Source: Rhodococcoides fascians A44A (GTDB taxonomy: Bacteria; Actinomycetota; Actinomycetes; Mycobacteriales; Mycobacteriaceae). Taken from it: a stretch of 64,000 bases of DNA. The stretch is taken from assembly GCF_000760735.1 (NCBI RefSeq), contig NZ_JMEX01000008.1:1946042-2010041 (forward strand). Reading direction: 5' to 3'. Each line of letters opens with the position of its first letter. Within the stretch, counting starts at the first letter, position 1. The notes beneath the pieces are model-generated. The model saw nothing but the letters and a program-made list of their open reading frames with translations, did not search any database and was not told the origin of the DNA. A program made the translations under genes and the position numbers. This document shows, piece after piece, positions 8,396 to 16,343 of this stretch.

Positions 8396-9391
8396 TCACC
8401 CTGCAGGAGCGGGCACGACCGTCGCCGGGTCGTTGTCCGCAGCGGCGGCGAGCATCGGGGTGAAGCCGTCGATCGCGTAGTCGAGCGAGAGCGGGCTCGA
8501 ATATCCGAGAGCGGACGGAAGGTCCTGATCGAACGAACCGATGTAGGCGGTGCGGTCCTCGGCGACGGCGGGCAGCTGCGCGAACAGTGGGTTGGCGGTG
8601 AGCTCTTCTCGGCTCTTGCCGGCGACGACGATCACGTCGGAGTTCAGCTGGGTGAGTCCCTCCAGGCTGACGGTCTCGGTCTTCTCCGGAACCTGGAAGC
8701 CGAGGTCGGTGAAGAACAGCGCACGGATGTCGTCGGAACCGAGGATCATGTAGCTGCCGTCGTCCATGAGGAACGTGAGTGCGAGCGTCTTGCCGGCGAA
8801 CTGCGGGTTCTCGTCCTGCGCCGTCTGGAATTTCTGTTCGAGTTCGGCGGTCTTGTCCGCGGTTTCCTGCTCCTTGCCGAGGGCCTTTCCGATGACCTCG
8901 AACTCCTGCTGCCAGGTGGCAGCGGGTACGTCCTCGTACCCGCCGATGTCGGCGATCGTCGGAGCCATCTCGGACAGCTGGTCGTACTGGCCCTTCTCGA
9001 TGAAGGAGTACGGCCCGAGGATCAGATCCGGACCGGCCGCCGCGATCTGCTCGAGGTTGAGGTCGGTGCTGCCGACCTCGGGGATCTCGGTGCCACCGAG
9101 TGCGTCCTGTGCCCAGGGACGCTGGCGGTAGTCGTAGCTCAGGTTGCCGCGGGTGGCCACGGGCTTCACGCCGAGCGCGAGAACGAAGTCCTGCTCGTTG
9201 AACCCGATCGTCACGACGTTGGACGGTTCGCTCTCGATGGTCGTCTGGCCGAACGCGTGGTCGATGGTGACCGGAAACGCTCCGGATTCGCCGCCCGACT
9301 CGGACGACGACGAACTGTCGTCCGAAGAGCACCCTGCGGCCAGGGCGATGGCGGCCGCACCTGCGGCTAGCTTGAGAACACTGGAACGCAC
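8396..9391 (-). CDS. Iron-siderophore ABC transporter substrate-binding lipoprotein
   Basis: A 331-residue class III (FepB/FecB-type) periplasmic-binding protein. A lipoprotein signal ends in LAAGC, with Cys21 the lipidated residue, followed by a Ser/Asp-rich linker. The mature part has the two-lobed binding fold: the first lobe includes PSNVVTIGFNEQD and NLEQIAAAGPDLILG, and the second includes MDDGSYMIL. It would capture ferric siderophores on the outer face of the membrane. No permease or ATPase of an importer lies beside it, so it must share a transporter encoded elsewhere. An IdeR-like iron box lies 30 bases upstream, indicating induction under iron limitation. Confidence 0.9.
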   Translation of the reverse strand: MRSSVLKLAAGAAAIALAAGCSSDDSSSSSESGGESGAFPVTIDHAFGQTTIESEPSNVVTIGFNEQDFVLALGVKPVATRGNLSYDYRQRPWAQDALGGTEIPEVGSTDLNLEQIAAAGPDLILGPYSFIEKGQYDQLSEMAPTIADIGGYEDVPAATWQQEFEVIGKALGKEQETADKTAELEQKFQTAQDENPQFAGKTLALTFLMDDGSYMILGSDDIRALFFTDLGFQVPEKTETVSLEGLTQLNSDVIVVAGKSREELTANPLFAQLPAVAEDRTAYIGSFDQDLPSALGYSSPLSLDYAIDGFTPMLAAAADNDPATVVPAPAG

Positions 9392-9420
9392 GGAAAACTC
9401 CTCGCATCGACAACGTTGTG

Positions 9421-9439
9421 CGAGGTAAGGCTAACAAAA
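9421..9439. promoter_or_regulatory. IdeR/DtxR-type iron box
   Basis: CGAGGTAAGGCTAACAAAA matches the 19-bp iron-box consensus TTAGGTTAGGCTAACCTAA at 14 positions, including the whole central AGGCTAAC core. It lies 30 bases upstream of the siderophore-binding protein start. Iron-loaded IdeR would repress here. Function fits the gene well. Confidence 0.7.
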
Positions 9440-9445
9440 TCGGAT

Positions 9446-9471
9446 GGTCGTCCCGCGGGCTCCACTCCCGG
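9446..9471. repeat. Dispersed short repeat, diverged copy
   Basis: This segment matches the 26-bp element found three times at 33918-34012 with three differences (all transitions). It lies between the siderophore-binding gene and the end of the lipase gene. The copy contains a GC-rich palindromic CCCGCGGG, which the other copies lack. See also the copies at 42447 and 55077. Confidence 0.6.
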
Positions 9472-9515
9472 GCCTCGAACCGATCGAACGTTCAAGGCCC
9501 GGGGTCGGCCGGCCG

Positions 9516-10730
9516 TCAGCAGTTGCTGGGAGCGGGCACGCCGTTGAAGCGTGCGTCGATCCATTCCAGCGCCTGAGGCAATCCGAGAACTGCAGCGGTG
9601 AGGTGATCATTGCTGGGAACGAGCACTTCGGTGACCGGAACGCCTGCGGCGCAGTAGCGGCCGACCGTGTTGCTGATGGCCGAGACAGGGATGAGCGCAT
9701 CCGTCGGGCTGTGCCACTCGAAGTACGGGGCCTTGGGGACACCGGGGTAGAGCTCGACGCTGTTCTCGTTGACTGCGGCAACCATCTCGGGGCTGTCGAT
9801 CAAGTCGATGGAGTTGGCCACCTGCATCGCGCTCTTGCCCGCACCGACGGCGATGATGTCGTTGGTGCACGCATTCTGCAGCTGCGCTGCCATCTGCTGA
9901 CCGAGCGGGTTGAGCTGCTCGCTGATCGGGATGCGCGTCGGGTACTCACGCTCGAGACCCAGAGCCGCCGCGAATGCGAGTCCGAAGACCGGGTGCGGGT
10001 TGAATCCGAGGTCGCGTGCCATGCGCTCGAGGTTCATCGGTGCGCCGCCCGCTGCGCTTCCGACGATGTTCAGCTCGGGTGCGTAGTCGTTCTGCAATGC
10101 CGCAGCCCACGCGGTGGCCATGCCGCCGCCCGAGTAACCGGCGAGTGCAACCGGGCTCTGCTGAACCTGCAGCGGATCGAAACGCTGGGTCGCCCGAATG
10201 CTGTCGAGGACGATCTGCCCGCCCATCTTGGCCGCGCCGTACGCGCTGTTCGGTCCCAGATGGTCCGCCATGTTGATGGTCCAGCCACGCTGCAATGCGA
10301 CGTTCAGTGCAGGAGCCTCACGGATCATCAGGTTGGGGTCCTGCGTCCACAAGGCCTGCGACGGCGCGCACTGCAGACCGAGTGCGTTGATGATGTGCTG
10401 GTAGGACAGCAACGGCCCGTTCGGAACCTTGTTCCGCGGTGAGAACACCGTCGTCACCGCCGCGATGGGATCGCCGGCAGAGTTGGTCGAGCGGAACCGG
10501 ATCTGCCACACGTCGGTGTCGAGGAAACCGGCGGGAGGCGGCATGGGCCGACTGGAGATGATGTCACCTGGATTCTTGGCCTCCAGGTCCGGCACGGGCG
10601 CATAGAAGACGTCGGAGATCGGCGTCGGTTCCAGAGGATTGGCCGCTGCGGTGCCCGTCGATATCACCGCGGAACAGGCGATCGCCACTGCCGTGATACT
10701 GGCAGCCCCGACCAGTTTGAGTGCGCGCAT
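9516..10730 (-). CDS. Secreted lipase (LIP/secretory lipase family)
   Basis: A 404-residue protein with a signal peptide (residues 1-32, hydrophobic core then AAA before NPLEP). The rest is an alpha/beta hydrolase of the secretory lipase family: the nucleophile elbow is GYSGGG, about residue 200, followed by TAWAAAL. A candidate acid is in SPTDALIP and the histidine in SNDHLTA near the C-terminus. Two Cys pairs (QCAPSQ, NACTND, RYCAAG, PSNC) could form disulfides. These enzymes release fatty acids from triacylglycerols or esters outside the cell. It is transcribed alone; 170 bases upstream hold no other gene. Confidence 0.9.
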   Translation of the reverse strand: MRALKLVGAASITAVAIACSAVISTGTAAANPLEPTPISDVFYAPVPDLEAKNPGDIISSRPMPPPAGFLDTDVWQIRFRSTNSAGDPIAAVTTVFSPRNKVPNGPLLSYQHIINALGLQCAPSQALWTQDPNLMIREAPALNVALQRGWTINMADHLGPNSAYGAAKMGGQIVLDSIRATQRFDPLQVQQSPVALAGYSGGGMATAWAAALQNDYAPELNIVGSAAGGAPMNLERMARDLGFNPHPVFGLAFAAALGLEREYPTRIPISEQLNPLGQQMAAQLQNACTNDIIAVGAGKSAMQVANSIDLIDSPEMVAAVNENSVELYPGVPKAPYFEWHSPTDALIPVSAISNTVGRYCAAGVPVTEVLVPSNDHLTAAVLGLPQALEWIDARFNGVPAPSNC

Positions 10731-10900
10731 GACGTTGGGTTCCCTCCCGAAAGCTCTGATTACTCGAGCGTATGTTGCTGTCCTTCTACCCCACCGAATG
10801 CGATATAGGGAAAAGCAATCCGCTCGTTACGCCGCCCCCCGGCAGCGATCACCGAAGACTCCGAGATTTTATGGCACGCGGCTACAAACTGACCAGTCGG

Positions 10901-13195
10901 CTAGGGATCGTTCTCGAGAACCACGTCAGTCGGCTGTTTGTCGTCACGAACGCCACGCCAACTCGGGTGCCTGAGGTGCATGGAGTCCGTCCATTCGTAG
11001 AACCGAACCTCGCCGACGAGCGACGGTGTGACCCATACCGCATCTTTTCGGTCGGCGGTCGGTAGCCGTTCCTCGAACGGCGACTCGTCCGACTCCAGAG
11101 GCGAGAGCAGCGCGGCCAGAGTGTCGAGTGCAGAGTCGGTGAACCCCGTTCCCACCCGGCCCAGATACCTCAGTCCGTTCGGGCCGGGAATGCCGACGAG
11201 CAGAGAACCCAGACCACCGCCGCGCCTACCTTTCCCGCGTCGCCACCCGCCGACGACGACTTCTTGTGTTCGCCAGTTCTTCGTCTTGATCCAGGTGTGC
11301 GCGCGTCGACCTGGCTGGTACACGGAGTCGACACGCTTGGCGACGACGCCCTCCCAGCCACGCTCGACGCTGGTGGCCAGAGCTTCTTCTGCCGTGCCCG
11401 TGAGCGCCTCGGGCACCAGGACCGACTCCAGGCCGGTCGTGAGGAGTTCGAGCAGCTTGCGCCGGTCCGAGTATTTCTTCTTCACCAGCGATGTGCCGTC
11501 GAGGTGCAGTAGATCGAACGCGATGAACTTCACGTCGGTACCGGAACTCGATTGCAGCAGTTCGAAACTCGTCGATCCGTCGGCAGCGAACACCACGGCC
11601 TCGCCGTCGAGGACGGCCTCGTGGTCGGCAAGATCCGCGGCCAGCGCCGAGAAGGCGCGGAACCGCTCGGTCAGATCCTTGCCGGTCCGAGACTCCAGTT
11701 TCATCTCCCCGTGGGACATCCGCGCGACGACCCTGAAGCCGTCCCACTTGCCCTCGAACGCCCATTCGCCGTCGGGCAGGTCGGTCACGTCGCCTGCCGT
11801 CGCCAACATCGGCTGAACGCTCTTCGGTAGCTCGGGTGCATCCTTTTCTTTCATCAGGTGCATGAGCCACTGGTTTCCCTTGGTGCGGATCAACGCGAAA
11901 CGGCCCTGTGCCCGAGTGCCTTTCAGAACGACGATGACCTCGTCGTCACGCCACTTCTCGAGTTCGTAGGTGCCCGAATCCCAGATGGTCACCTCGCCGC
12001 CCCCGTACTCGCCCTTGGGGATGGTGCCCTCGAAGCGTGCGTACTCCAGTGGGTGATCCTCGGTGTGCACCGCGAGGCGGTTCTGAGCCGGGTCGTCGGG
12101 AATGTTCTTGGGCACGGCCCACGAGACCAGGACACCGTCGTGCTCGAGGCGAAAGTCGTAGTGCAGGCGCCTCGCATGGTGTTCCTGGATGACGAACGTG
12201 TCGTCGTGTTCGTGTTCGTGTTCGTGTCCAGGGGTAGTGCCGCGAGGTTCGGCGGCGTCGGGCACGGGTTCGGGCGTCTTCGACGCGCTGCGCATGCTGC
12301 GGTACTTGGTGAGCTTGTCCGGCTCGCGGACCTCCAACGGCGGATCGAGGTCGGCAAGCAGATCGCCGTCGTCGTGGTACCTGCGCAGGACCTCCTCGAA
12401 CCGAAGCTGGTGCAGACCAGGTGATTCGAGCTCGTCCCAGGAGCGCGGTGCGGCGACGGTCGGCTCAGATCTGCCGCGCAGCGAGTACGGCGCGACGGTC
12501 GTCTTCTTGCCGTTGTTCTGCGACCAGTCGACGAACACCCGTCCGGTTCGCTTGGCCTTGGCCATCGTCGCCGTGATGCGGTCCGGTGAGCGCTCCTCCA
12601 GCAACGTCGCCACACGCTTGGCGACGGTCGACGCCCCCGATGTCGTGAGCGGCTTCTCCAGCGGCACGTACAGGTGGATGCCTTTGCTCCCGCTCGTGAC
12701 CGGGAACGCCGTGAACCCGATCTCGGCGATCAGATCGCGGATCTCGCAGGCCACCTCGGCGCAACGGGCCAGGTCGACGTCGTCCCCCGGATCCAGATCG
12801 AACACCATGCGCGTCGCCGGTCCGGGCTGACTGCCGTCGAACCGCCACTGCGGGACATGGGCCTCGATGGCAGCTTGCTGCCCGAGCCACGCCAAGTCCG
12901 CCGTGGTGGAGAACAACGGATACGTCACCACCCGATCGGAATGCTGCATGTCCCGGCGATCCAGCCATTCCGGCGCCGACGACGCGAGATTCTTCTCGAA
13001 GAACGACGACTGCTCCACACCGTTCGGCCACCGCTTCCGAGTCACGGCCCGACCGGCCAGATGAGGAAGCATCGCAGGCGCAATCGTCGTGTAGTACTCG
13101 ATGACCTGACTCTTGGTGGTGCCCGTCTCCGGGAACAACACTTTGTCCAGGTTGGTCACCGAGACCTTCCGACCTGCGATGTCGAGCGTCGCCAT
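10901..13195 (-). CDS. ligD: Multidomain DNA ligase D (POL-PE-LIG)
   Basis: A 764-residue protein with the mycobacterial domain order. Residues 1-290 form the primase-polymerase (POL) domain with metal-binding FDLDP (Asp133, Asp135) and TSGSKGIHLY. A His/Glu linker (HEHEHEHD, 324-331) leads to the 3'-phosphoesterase domain (FVIQEHHARRLHYDFRLE, 334-351). Residues from about 460 form the ATP-dependent ligase, with Lys483 in EGKWDG as the adenylated residue. It repairs double-strand breaks by non-homologous end joining together with Ku, which is not in this window. An in-frame ATG exists four codons earlier (13207). It is divergent from the Rv0910-like gene with only 49 bases between starts. Confidence 0.96.
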   Translation of the reverse strand: MATLDIAGRKVSVTNLDKVLFPETGTTKSQVIEYYTTIAPAMLPHLAGRAVTRKRWPNGVEQSSFFEKNLASSAPEWLDRRDMQHSDRVVTYPLFSTTADLAWLGQQAAIEAHVPQWRFDGSQPGPATRMVFDLDPGDDVDLARCAEVACEIRDLIAEIGFTAFPVTSGSKGIHLYVPLEKPLTTSGASTVAKRVATLLEERSPDRITATMAKAKRTGRVFVDWSQNNGKKTTVAPYSLRGRSEPTVAAPRSWDELESPGLHQLRFEEVLRRYHDDGDLLADLDPPLEVREPDKLTKYRSMRSASKTPEPVPDAAEPRGTTPGHEHEHEHDDTFVIQEHHARRLHYDFRLEHDGVLVSWAVPKNIPDDPAQNRLAVHTEDHPLEYARFEGTIPKGEYGGGEVTIWDSGTYELEKWRDDEVIVVLKGTRAQGRFALIRTKGNQWLMHLMKEKDAPELPKSVQPMLATAGDVTDLPDGEWAFEGKWDGFRVVARMSHGEMKLESRTGKDLTERFRAFSALAADLADHEAVLDGEAVVFAADGSTSFELLQSSSGTDVKFIAFDLLHLDGTSLVKKKYSDRRKLLELLTTGLESVLVPEALTGTAEEALATSVERGWEGVVAKRVDSVYQPGRRAHTWIKTKNWRTQEVVVGGWRRGKGRRGGGLGSLLVGIPGPNGLRYLGRVGTGFTDSALDTLAALLSPLESDESPFEERLPTADRKDAVWVTPSLVGEVRFYEWTDSMHLRHPSWRGVRDDKQPTDVVLENDP

Positions 13196-13244
13196 GATCG
13201 CCACCATAGTTTGGCCGTCGCCGACGTGGGACATGATGGAAGGT

Positions 13245-13673
13245 ATGGCGACGATCAGTGTGACCGTGCAGATGCCCGAGAACCCGCAGGGCGCGTGGGA
13301 CAAGGCGTCGGCCCTGGACAGGTTCGACGAGTGGATGACCATCCACGGTGGATGGTGCAGCCCGCCGCCGAAAACGCTGTCCAAGGGCACCGAAGTCGAA
13401 TCCCTCGTGAAGGTCAAAGGCTTCAAGAACACGATCCGATGGACGTTCACCGAGTACAAGGAACCCGAGCTCATCGAAATGTCCGGCAGCGGAAAAGGCG
13501 GCGTCAGGATTTCCCTGACGATCCACGTCCGCGAAAGCCCCGGCGGTTCCGAACTGACCCTCGACGCGGAATTCGGCGGCGGCGTCCTCTTCGGTCCCGT
13601 CGGAAAAGTCGTCGCCAGAGCACTCGACTCGGATGTGAAGAAATCCGTCGCCAACCTCGCGGCGCTGAAGTAG
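13245..13673 (+). CDS. SRPBCC protein of the Rv0910 family
   Basis: A 142-residue protein closely resembling M. tuberculosis Rv0910: ISVTVQMPENPQGAWDKAS, FDEWMTIHGGW, KGTEVESLVKVKG and LGIT-free C-terminus AALK follow that family along the whole length. The fold is a START-like helix-grip with a hydrophobic cavity. Rv0910 has been described as the toxin of the Rv0909-Rv0910 pair; here no small antitoxin gene lies next to it, since the upstream gene is the divergent ligD. It may therefore be an ordinary lipid- or ligand-binding protein. In-frame ATGs at 13233 and 13236-13245 compete; 13245 is used because of homology to the family start. Confidence 0.8.
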   Translation: MATISVTVQMPENPQGAWDKASALDRFDEWMTIHGGWCSPPPKTLSKGTEVESLVKVKGFKNTIRWTFTEYKEPELIEMSGSGKGGVRISLTIHVRESPGGSELTLDAEFGGGVLFGPVGKVVARALDSDVKKSVANLAALK

Positions 13674-13684
13674 AGGACTCCGGT

Positions 13685-14119
13685 TTACTGCGGAGTGCGC
13701 GGCTGCCGGGTGCGACGCAGCCACCATAGTCCGGCGATGGGAAGTACGACGGGGATGAAGACGTATCCCTGGCCGAAGTGAGACCAGACCGTTGCGTCGG
13801 GGAAGTCGTCGGGCTGGATGTAGCTGAGGGCGCCGATCGCGAGGACGCCGACCAGTTCGATGATGCACGAGACCGTCACCACCTTGCGTGATGCCTCGGT
13901 GGCACGAGCGAGCCCGACCGTCGCGACGATGTAGACCACTGCAGCGACGGCCGACAGGATGTACGCGAACGGTGCGACGTCGAACCGCGTCGTCAGCTGC
14001 ACGATCGATCGGGACGTTGCAGCCACAGCGAACACCGCGTAGACGGCGATCAGGAATCGGCCGAATCCGGTGCGTGTCGCCTGCTGCAGGTTGTCCCGGG
14101 GTGACGAGGTATCAGGCAT
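13685..14119 (-). CDS. Four-helix membrane protein
   Basis: A 144-residue integral membrane protein with about four hydrophobic helices (about 20-40, 50-70, 80-100, 120-136) and a basic C-terminus (WWLRRTRQPR). No catalytic motif is visible. It overlaps the preceding membrane protein gene by 8 bases, so the two are translated together and may form a complex. Similar pairs of small membrane proteins are common and uncharacterised in mycobacteria and rhodococci. It converges on the Rv0910-like gene; a weak inverted repeat (ACTCCG/CGGAGT, 13677-13696) spans the junction. Confidence 0.75.
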   Translation of the reverse strand: MPDTSSPRDNLQQATRTGFGRFLIAVYAVFAVAATSRSIVQLTTRFDVAPFAYILSAVAAVVYIVATVGLARATEASRKVVTVSCIIELVGVLAIGALSYIQPDDFPDATVWSHFGQGYVFIPVVLPIAGLWWLRRTRQPRTPQ

Positions 14120-14492
14120 ATCCGGCCCATATCTGGCTGAGGCGCAACACCATGGCTGCGAGGGTGACGACGGCGACGAGCAGCACTGCTGTACCGCCGC
14201 GTGAGCGATCGCCGAGCGACCACCAGGTGCCGATCGGCAACAGCAGCAGGAGCCCCACGAGGTACGAGCCGAACGTGAGGCGATGTATCTCGCGGTCGCT
14301 GGTGAACATCATGGCGAATCCGATGACTGCTTGAGCGAGCACGACGGCCTCGGTCGCGGCGATCGTCCAGAACAGCGCCCGGTTGGATCGGTACTTCAGG
14401 AGTACCGGGCTCCCCATGACGAGTTTGACCAGAACCCACACGCCGACGATCAGGGACATCACGTACAGCAAGCCTGTGACGGCGCCGATCAT
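14112..14492 (-). CDS. Four-helix membrane protein (upstream partner)
   Basis: A 126-residue protein with four predicted membrane helices: TGLLYVMSLIVGVWVLVKLV, the TIAATEAVVLAQAVIGFAMM segment, FGSYLVGLLLLLPIGTWW, and TAVLLVAVVTLAAMVL. It has no known motif. It overlaps the start of the next membrane-protein gene by 8 bases. It is divergent from the nitrilase cluster, with 261 bases between the two starts. Confidence 0.75.
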   Translation of the reverse strand: MIGAVTGLLYVMSLIVGVWVLVKLVMGSPVLLKYRSNRALFWTIAATEAVVLAQAVIGFAMMFTSDREIHRLTFGSYLVGLLLLLPIGTWWSLGDRSRGGTAVLLVAVVTLAAMVLRLSQIWAGYA

Positions 14493-14603
14493 CGTTTCCT
14501 CGTTCGAACTAGGCAGTGGTGCGGGTGGTCAGTAGAACTCAAGAGTATCGGTCCGCGCACGTGCCTCGATGTGAGCCCTTCGAAACAGTGCGTTATTCCG
14601 CGC

Positions 14604-14619
14604 GTGACCATTCGGAAAT
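14604..14619. promoter_or_regulatory. Candidate GlnR site before the nitrilase cluster
   Basis: GTGAC-CATTCG-GAAAT matches the actinobacterial GlnR half-operator GTNAC-N6-GAAAC except for the last base. It lies 135 bases upstream of the first gene of a cluster whose relatives are called nitrogen starvation proteins. A single degenerate match is weak evidence; another GAAAC lies at 14582-14586. Confidence 0.35.
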
Positions 14620-14753
14620 GGATGGGGCTTGTACTTGTCTCATGGCCGAAGAGCATCTCCGGCTTCGATTCTTCTCTCCACCGGTGGCCAACGATTGCCC
14701 ACTCGGTTCTCAGTCACCCGCTGATCGACAACCTCTCATCCCAGGAGCACTAC

Positions 14754-15278
14754 GTGTCCGATATCGACAACGCCATCGCCGAGAACATCGCCAAGTCCCT
14801 CTCGGAGATCCCGCACCCCTCGCTCCCCAAGGGCAGCAACATCTACGGTTCCACCAAGATCTTCCCCGACTACAAGGCCGAGAACGGCGAGAGCTACTTC
14901 ACGCTCGTGCACGGTATCGCCCACGAATCATCCGTCAGTTTCGTTGCCGTGCTGCAGGCAACGCGGGCACTGCGCAAGGGCTTCGAGTCGGCCATGTACT
15001 TCTACGGTCCCGGCGCTATCAATTGCCTTGCCACGCGCGGCTTCCCGACGACCGGCGACTCAGGGTTCCCGGGCGAGCAGAACATCAACGACTCGCTCGC
15101 GACGTTCATCGCCGAGGGCGGCACCGTGTTCTGCTGTCGCTTCGGCCTCGCGCTGCACGGTGGCCGCGAGGAAGACCTGATCGAGGGCGTCATCCCGGCG
15201 CATCCCCTCGACGTCCAGGACGCCCTCATTCACTACGCACGCAAGGGCGCCATCATCAACTCGACCTACATGGTCTAG
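14754..15278 (+). CDS. MSMEG_0572/Sll0783-family nitrogen starvation response protein
   Basis: A 174-residue protein with the features of the MSMEG_0572/Sll0783 family: HPSLPKGSNIYGSTKIFPDY, a run of GGTVFCCRFGLALHG and the closing segment ALIHYARKGAIINSTYMV. The exact biochemical role is unknown; Sll0783 of Synechocystis is induced by nitrogen limitation. Start is the GTG at 14754, preceded by AGGAG at 6 bases; longer readings from upstream lack a ribosome site. It is the first gene of a run of eight on the same strand, and it contains a CC pair (residues near 124) that could bind metal, which is only a guess. Confidence 0.88.
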   Translation: MSDIDNAIAENIAKSLSEIPHPSLPKGSNIYGSTKIFPDYKAENGESYFTLVHGIAHESSVSFVAVLQATRALRKGFESAMYFYGPGAINCLATRGFPTTGDSGFPGEQNINDSLATFIAEGGTVFCCRFGLALHGGREEDLIEGVIPAHPLDVQDALIHYARKGAIINSTYMV

Positions 15279-15287
15279 GAGCCTGAC

Positions 15288-16343
15288 ATGTCTGTCAGTG
15301 CGCGTGTAGACCTGGCGTTGCTCGGAGTTCGAGGGACGCCGCCGGTCAACAGAACGGCCGGCGCCGGGCCCAGCGACGACGGGCATGTTCGAATCGATGG
15401 TCTCGGCGCAGCCATCCCTCGTAATCCGTTGAGTCCGTATGTCCTCGAAGAGGGGCGAATCCTGTTCGACGGATCGGACATCGGTCTCGACGTCCAAGCA
15501 ATCGACCGGCCGAAATTCTACGACCTGAAGACTGCCGACGGAATCGCCTACGAGAAGATCGCCAAACTCCACGGAACCAGTGTTCTCGCAACTACCGTCG
15601 TGCAGACGTGTATCAGGTACGGCGCAGACCAGCGCTGCCGGTTCTGCTCCATCGAGGCGTCGCTGGAAGCAGGAGACACGATCGCTGTCAAGACTCCGGC
15701 GCAGCTCGCCGAGGTTGCCGAAGCTGCAGTCCGACTCGACGGTGTCACCCAGATGGTCATGACGACGGGTACCTCCGCGGCGAAGGATCGCGGAGCGCGG
15801 CACCTCGCACGGTGCGTCAAGGCCATCAAGGCCGTGGTCCCGGATCTGCCGATCCAGGTGCAGTGCGAACCACCCGGCGACCTTCAGACCATCACCGATC
15901 TCTACGACGCCGGTGCCGAATCCATCGGCATTCACGTCGAATCACTCGACGACGATGTCCGTCGGAAATGGATGCCGGGTAAGGCCTCGGTGTCGATGGA
16001 CGAATACCGAGCAGCGTGGAAGGAAGCGGTTCGCGTCTTCGGGCGCAACCAGGTCTCGACGTACATACTCGTCGGCCTCGGTGAGGATCCGGACGAATTG
16101 GTTTCGGGTGCAGCTCAACTCATCGAGATGGGTGTCTACCCGTTCGTCGTTCCGTTCCGGCCGCTCGGCGGCACGCTGGCTGTCGACGTCGACCATGCGG
16201 TCGCTCCGAACCGAGACGTGCTCGAGGACGTGACGCGCCGGGTAGCCAAGGAATTGCAAGCGGCATCGATGCTCGGTTCGGATCAGAAAGCAGGCTGCGC
16301 GGCGTGCGGAGCGTGCAGCGTACTGCAGAATGCGGGTGGCTGA
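15288..16343 (+). CDS. MSMEG_0568-family radical SAM protein
   Basis: A 351-residue radical SAM enzyme of the nitrilase cluster. The cluster-binding cysteines are Cys108, Cys117 and Cys120 in TCIRYGADQRCRFCS, a CX8CX2C spacing instead of the usual CX3CX2C. A TIM-barrel follows (TTGTSAAKD, QCEPPGD, GIHVESLDDD). The C-terminus holds three more cysteines (GCAACGACS), possibly a second iron-sulfur site. It presumably modifies the small substrate handled by the cluster. It starts 9 bases after the previous stop with AGGAG overlapping that stop, and its own stop overlaps the next ATG by one base. Confidence 0.9.
   Translation: MSVSARVDLALLGVRGTPPVNRTAGAGPSDDGHVRIDGLGAAIPRNPLSPYVLEEGRILFDGSDIGLDVQAIDRPKFYDLKTADGIAYEKIAKLHGTSVLATTVVQTCIRYGADQRCRFCSIEASLEAGDTIAVKTPAQLAEVAEAAVRLDGVTQMVMTTGTSAAKDRGARHLARCVKAIKAVVPDLPIQVQCEPPGDLQTITDLYDAGAESIGIHVESLDDDVRRKWMPGKASVSMDEYRAAWKEAVRVFGRNQVSTYILVGLGEDPDELVSGAAQLIEMGVYPFVVPFRPLGGTLAVDVDHAVAPNRDVLEDVTRRVAKELQAASMLGSDQKAGCAACGACSVLQNAGG

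Noticed and set aside
10901..13654. A longer LigD reading that begins near 13654
   Set aside because: The extra N-terminal part is antisense to the Rv0910-like gene, and known LigD proteins start at the POL domain.
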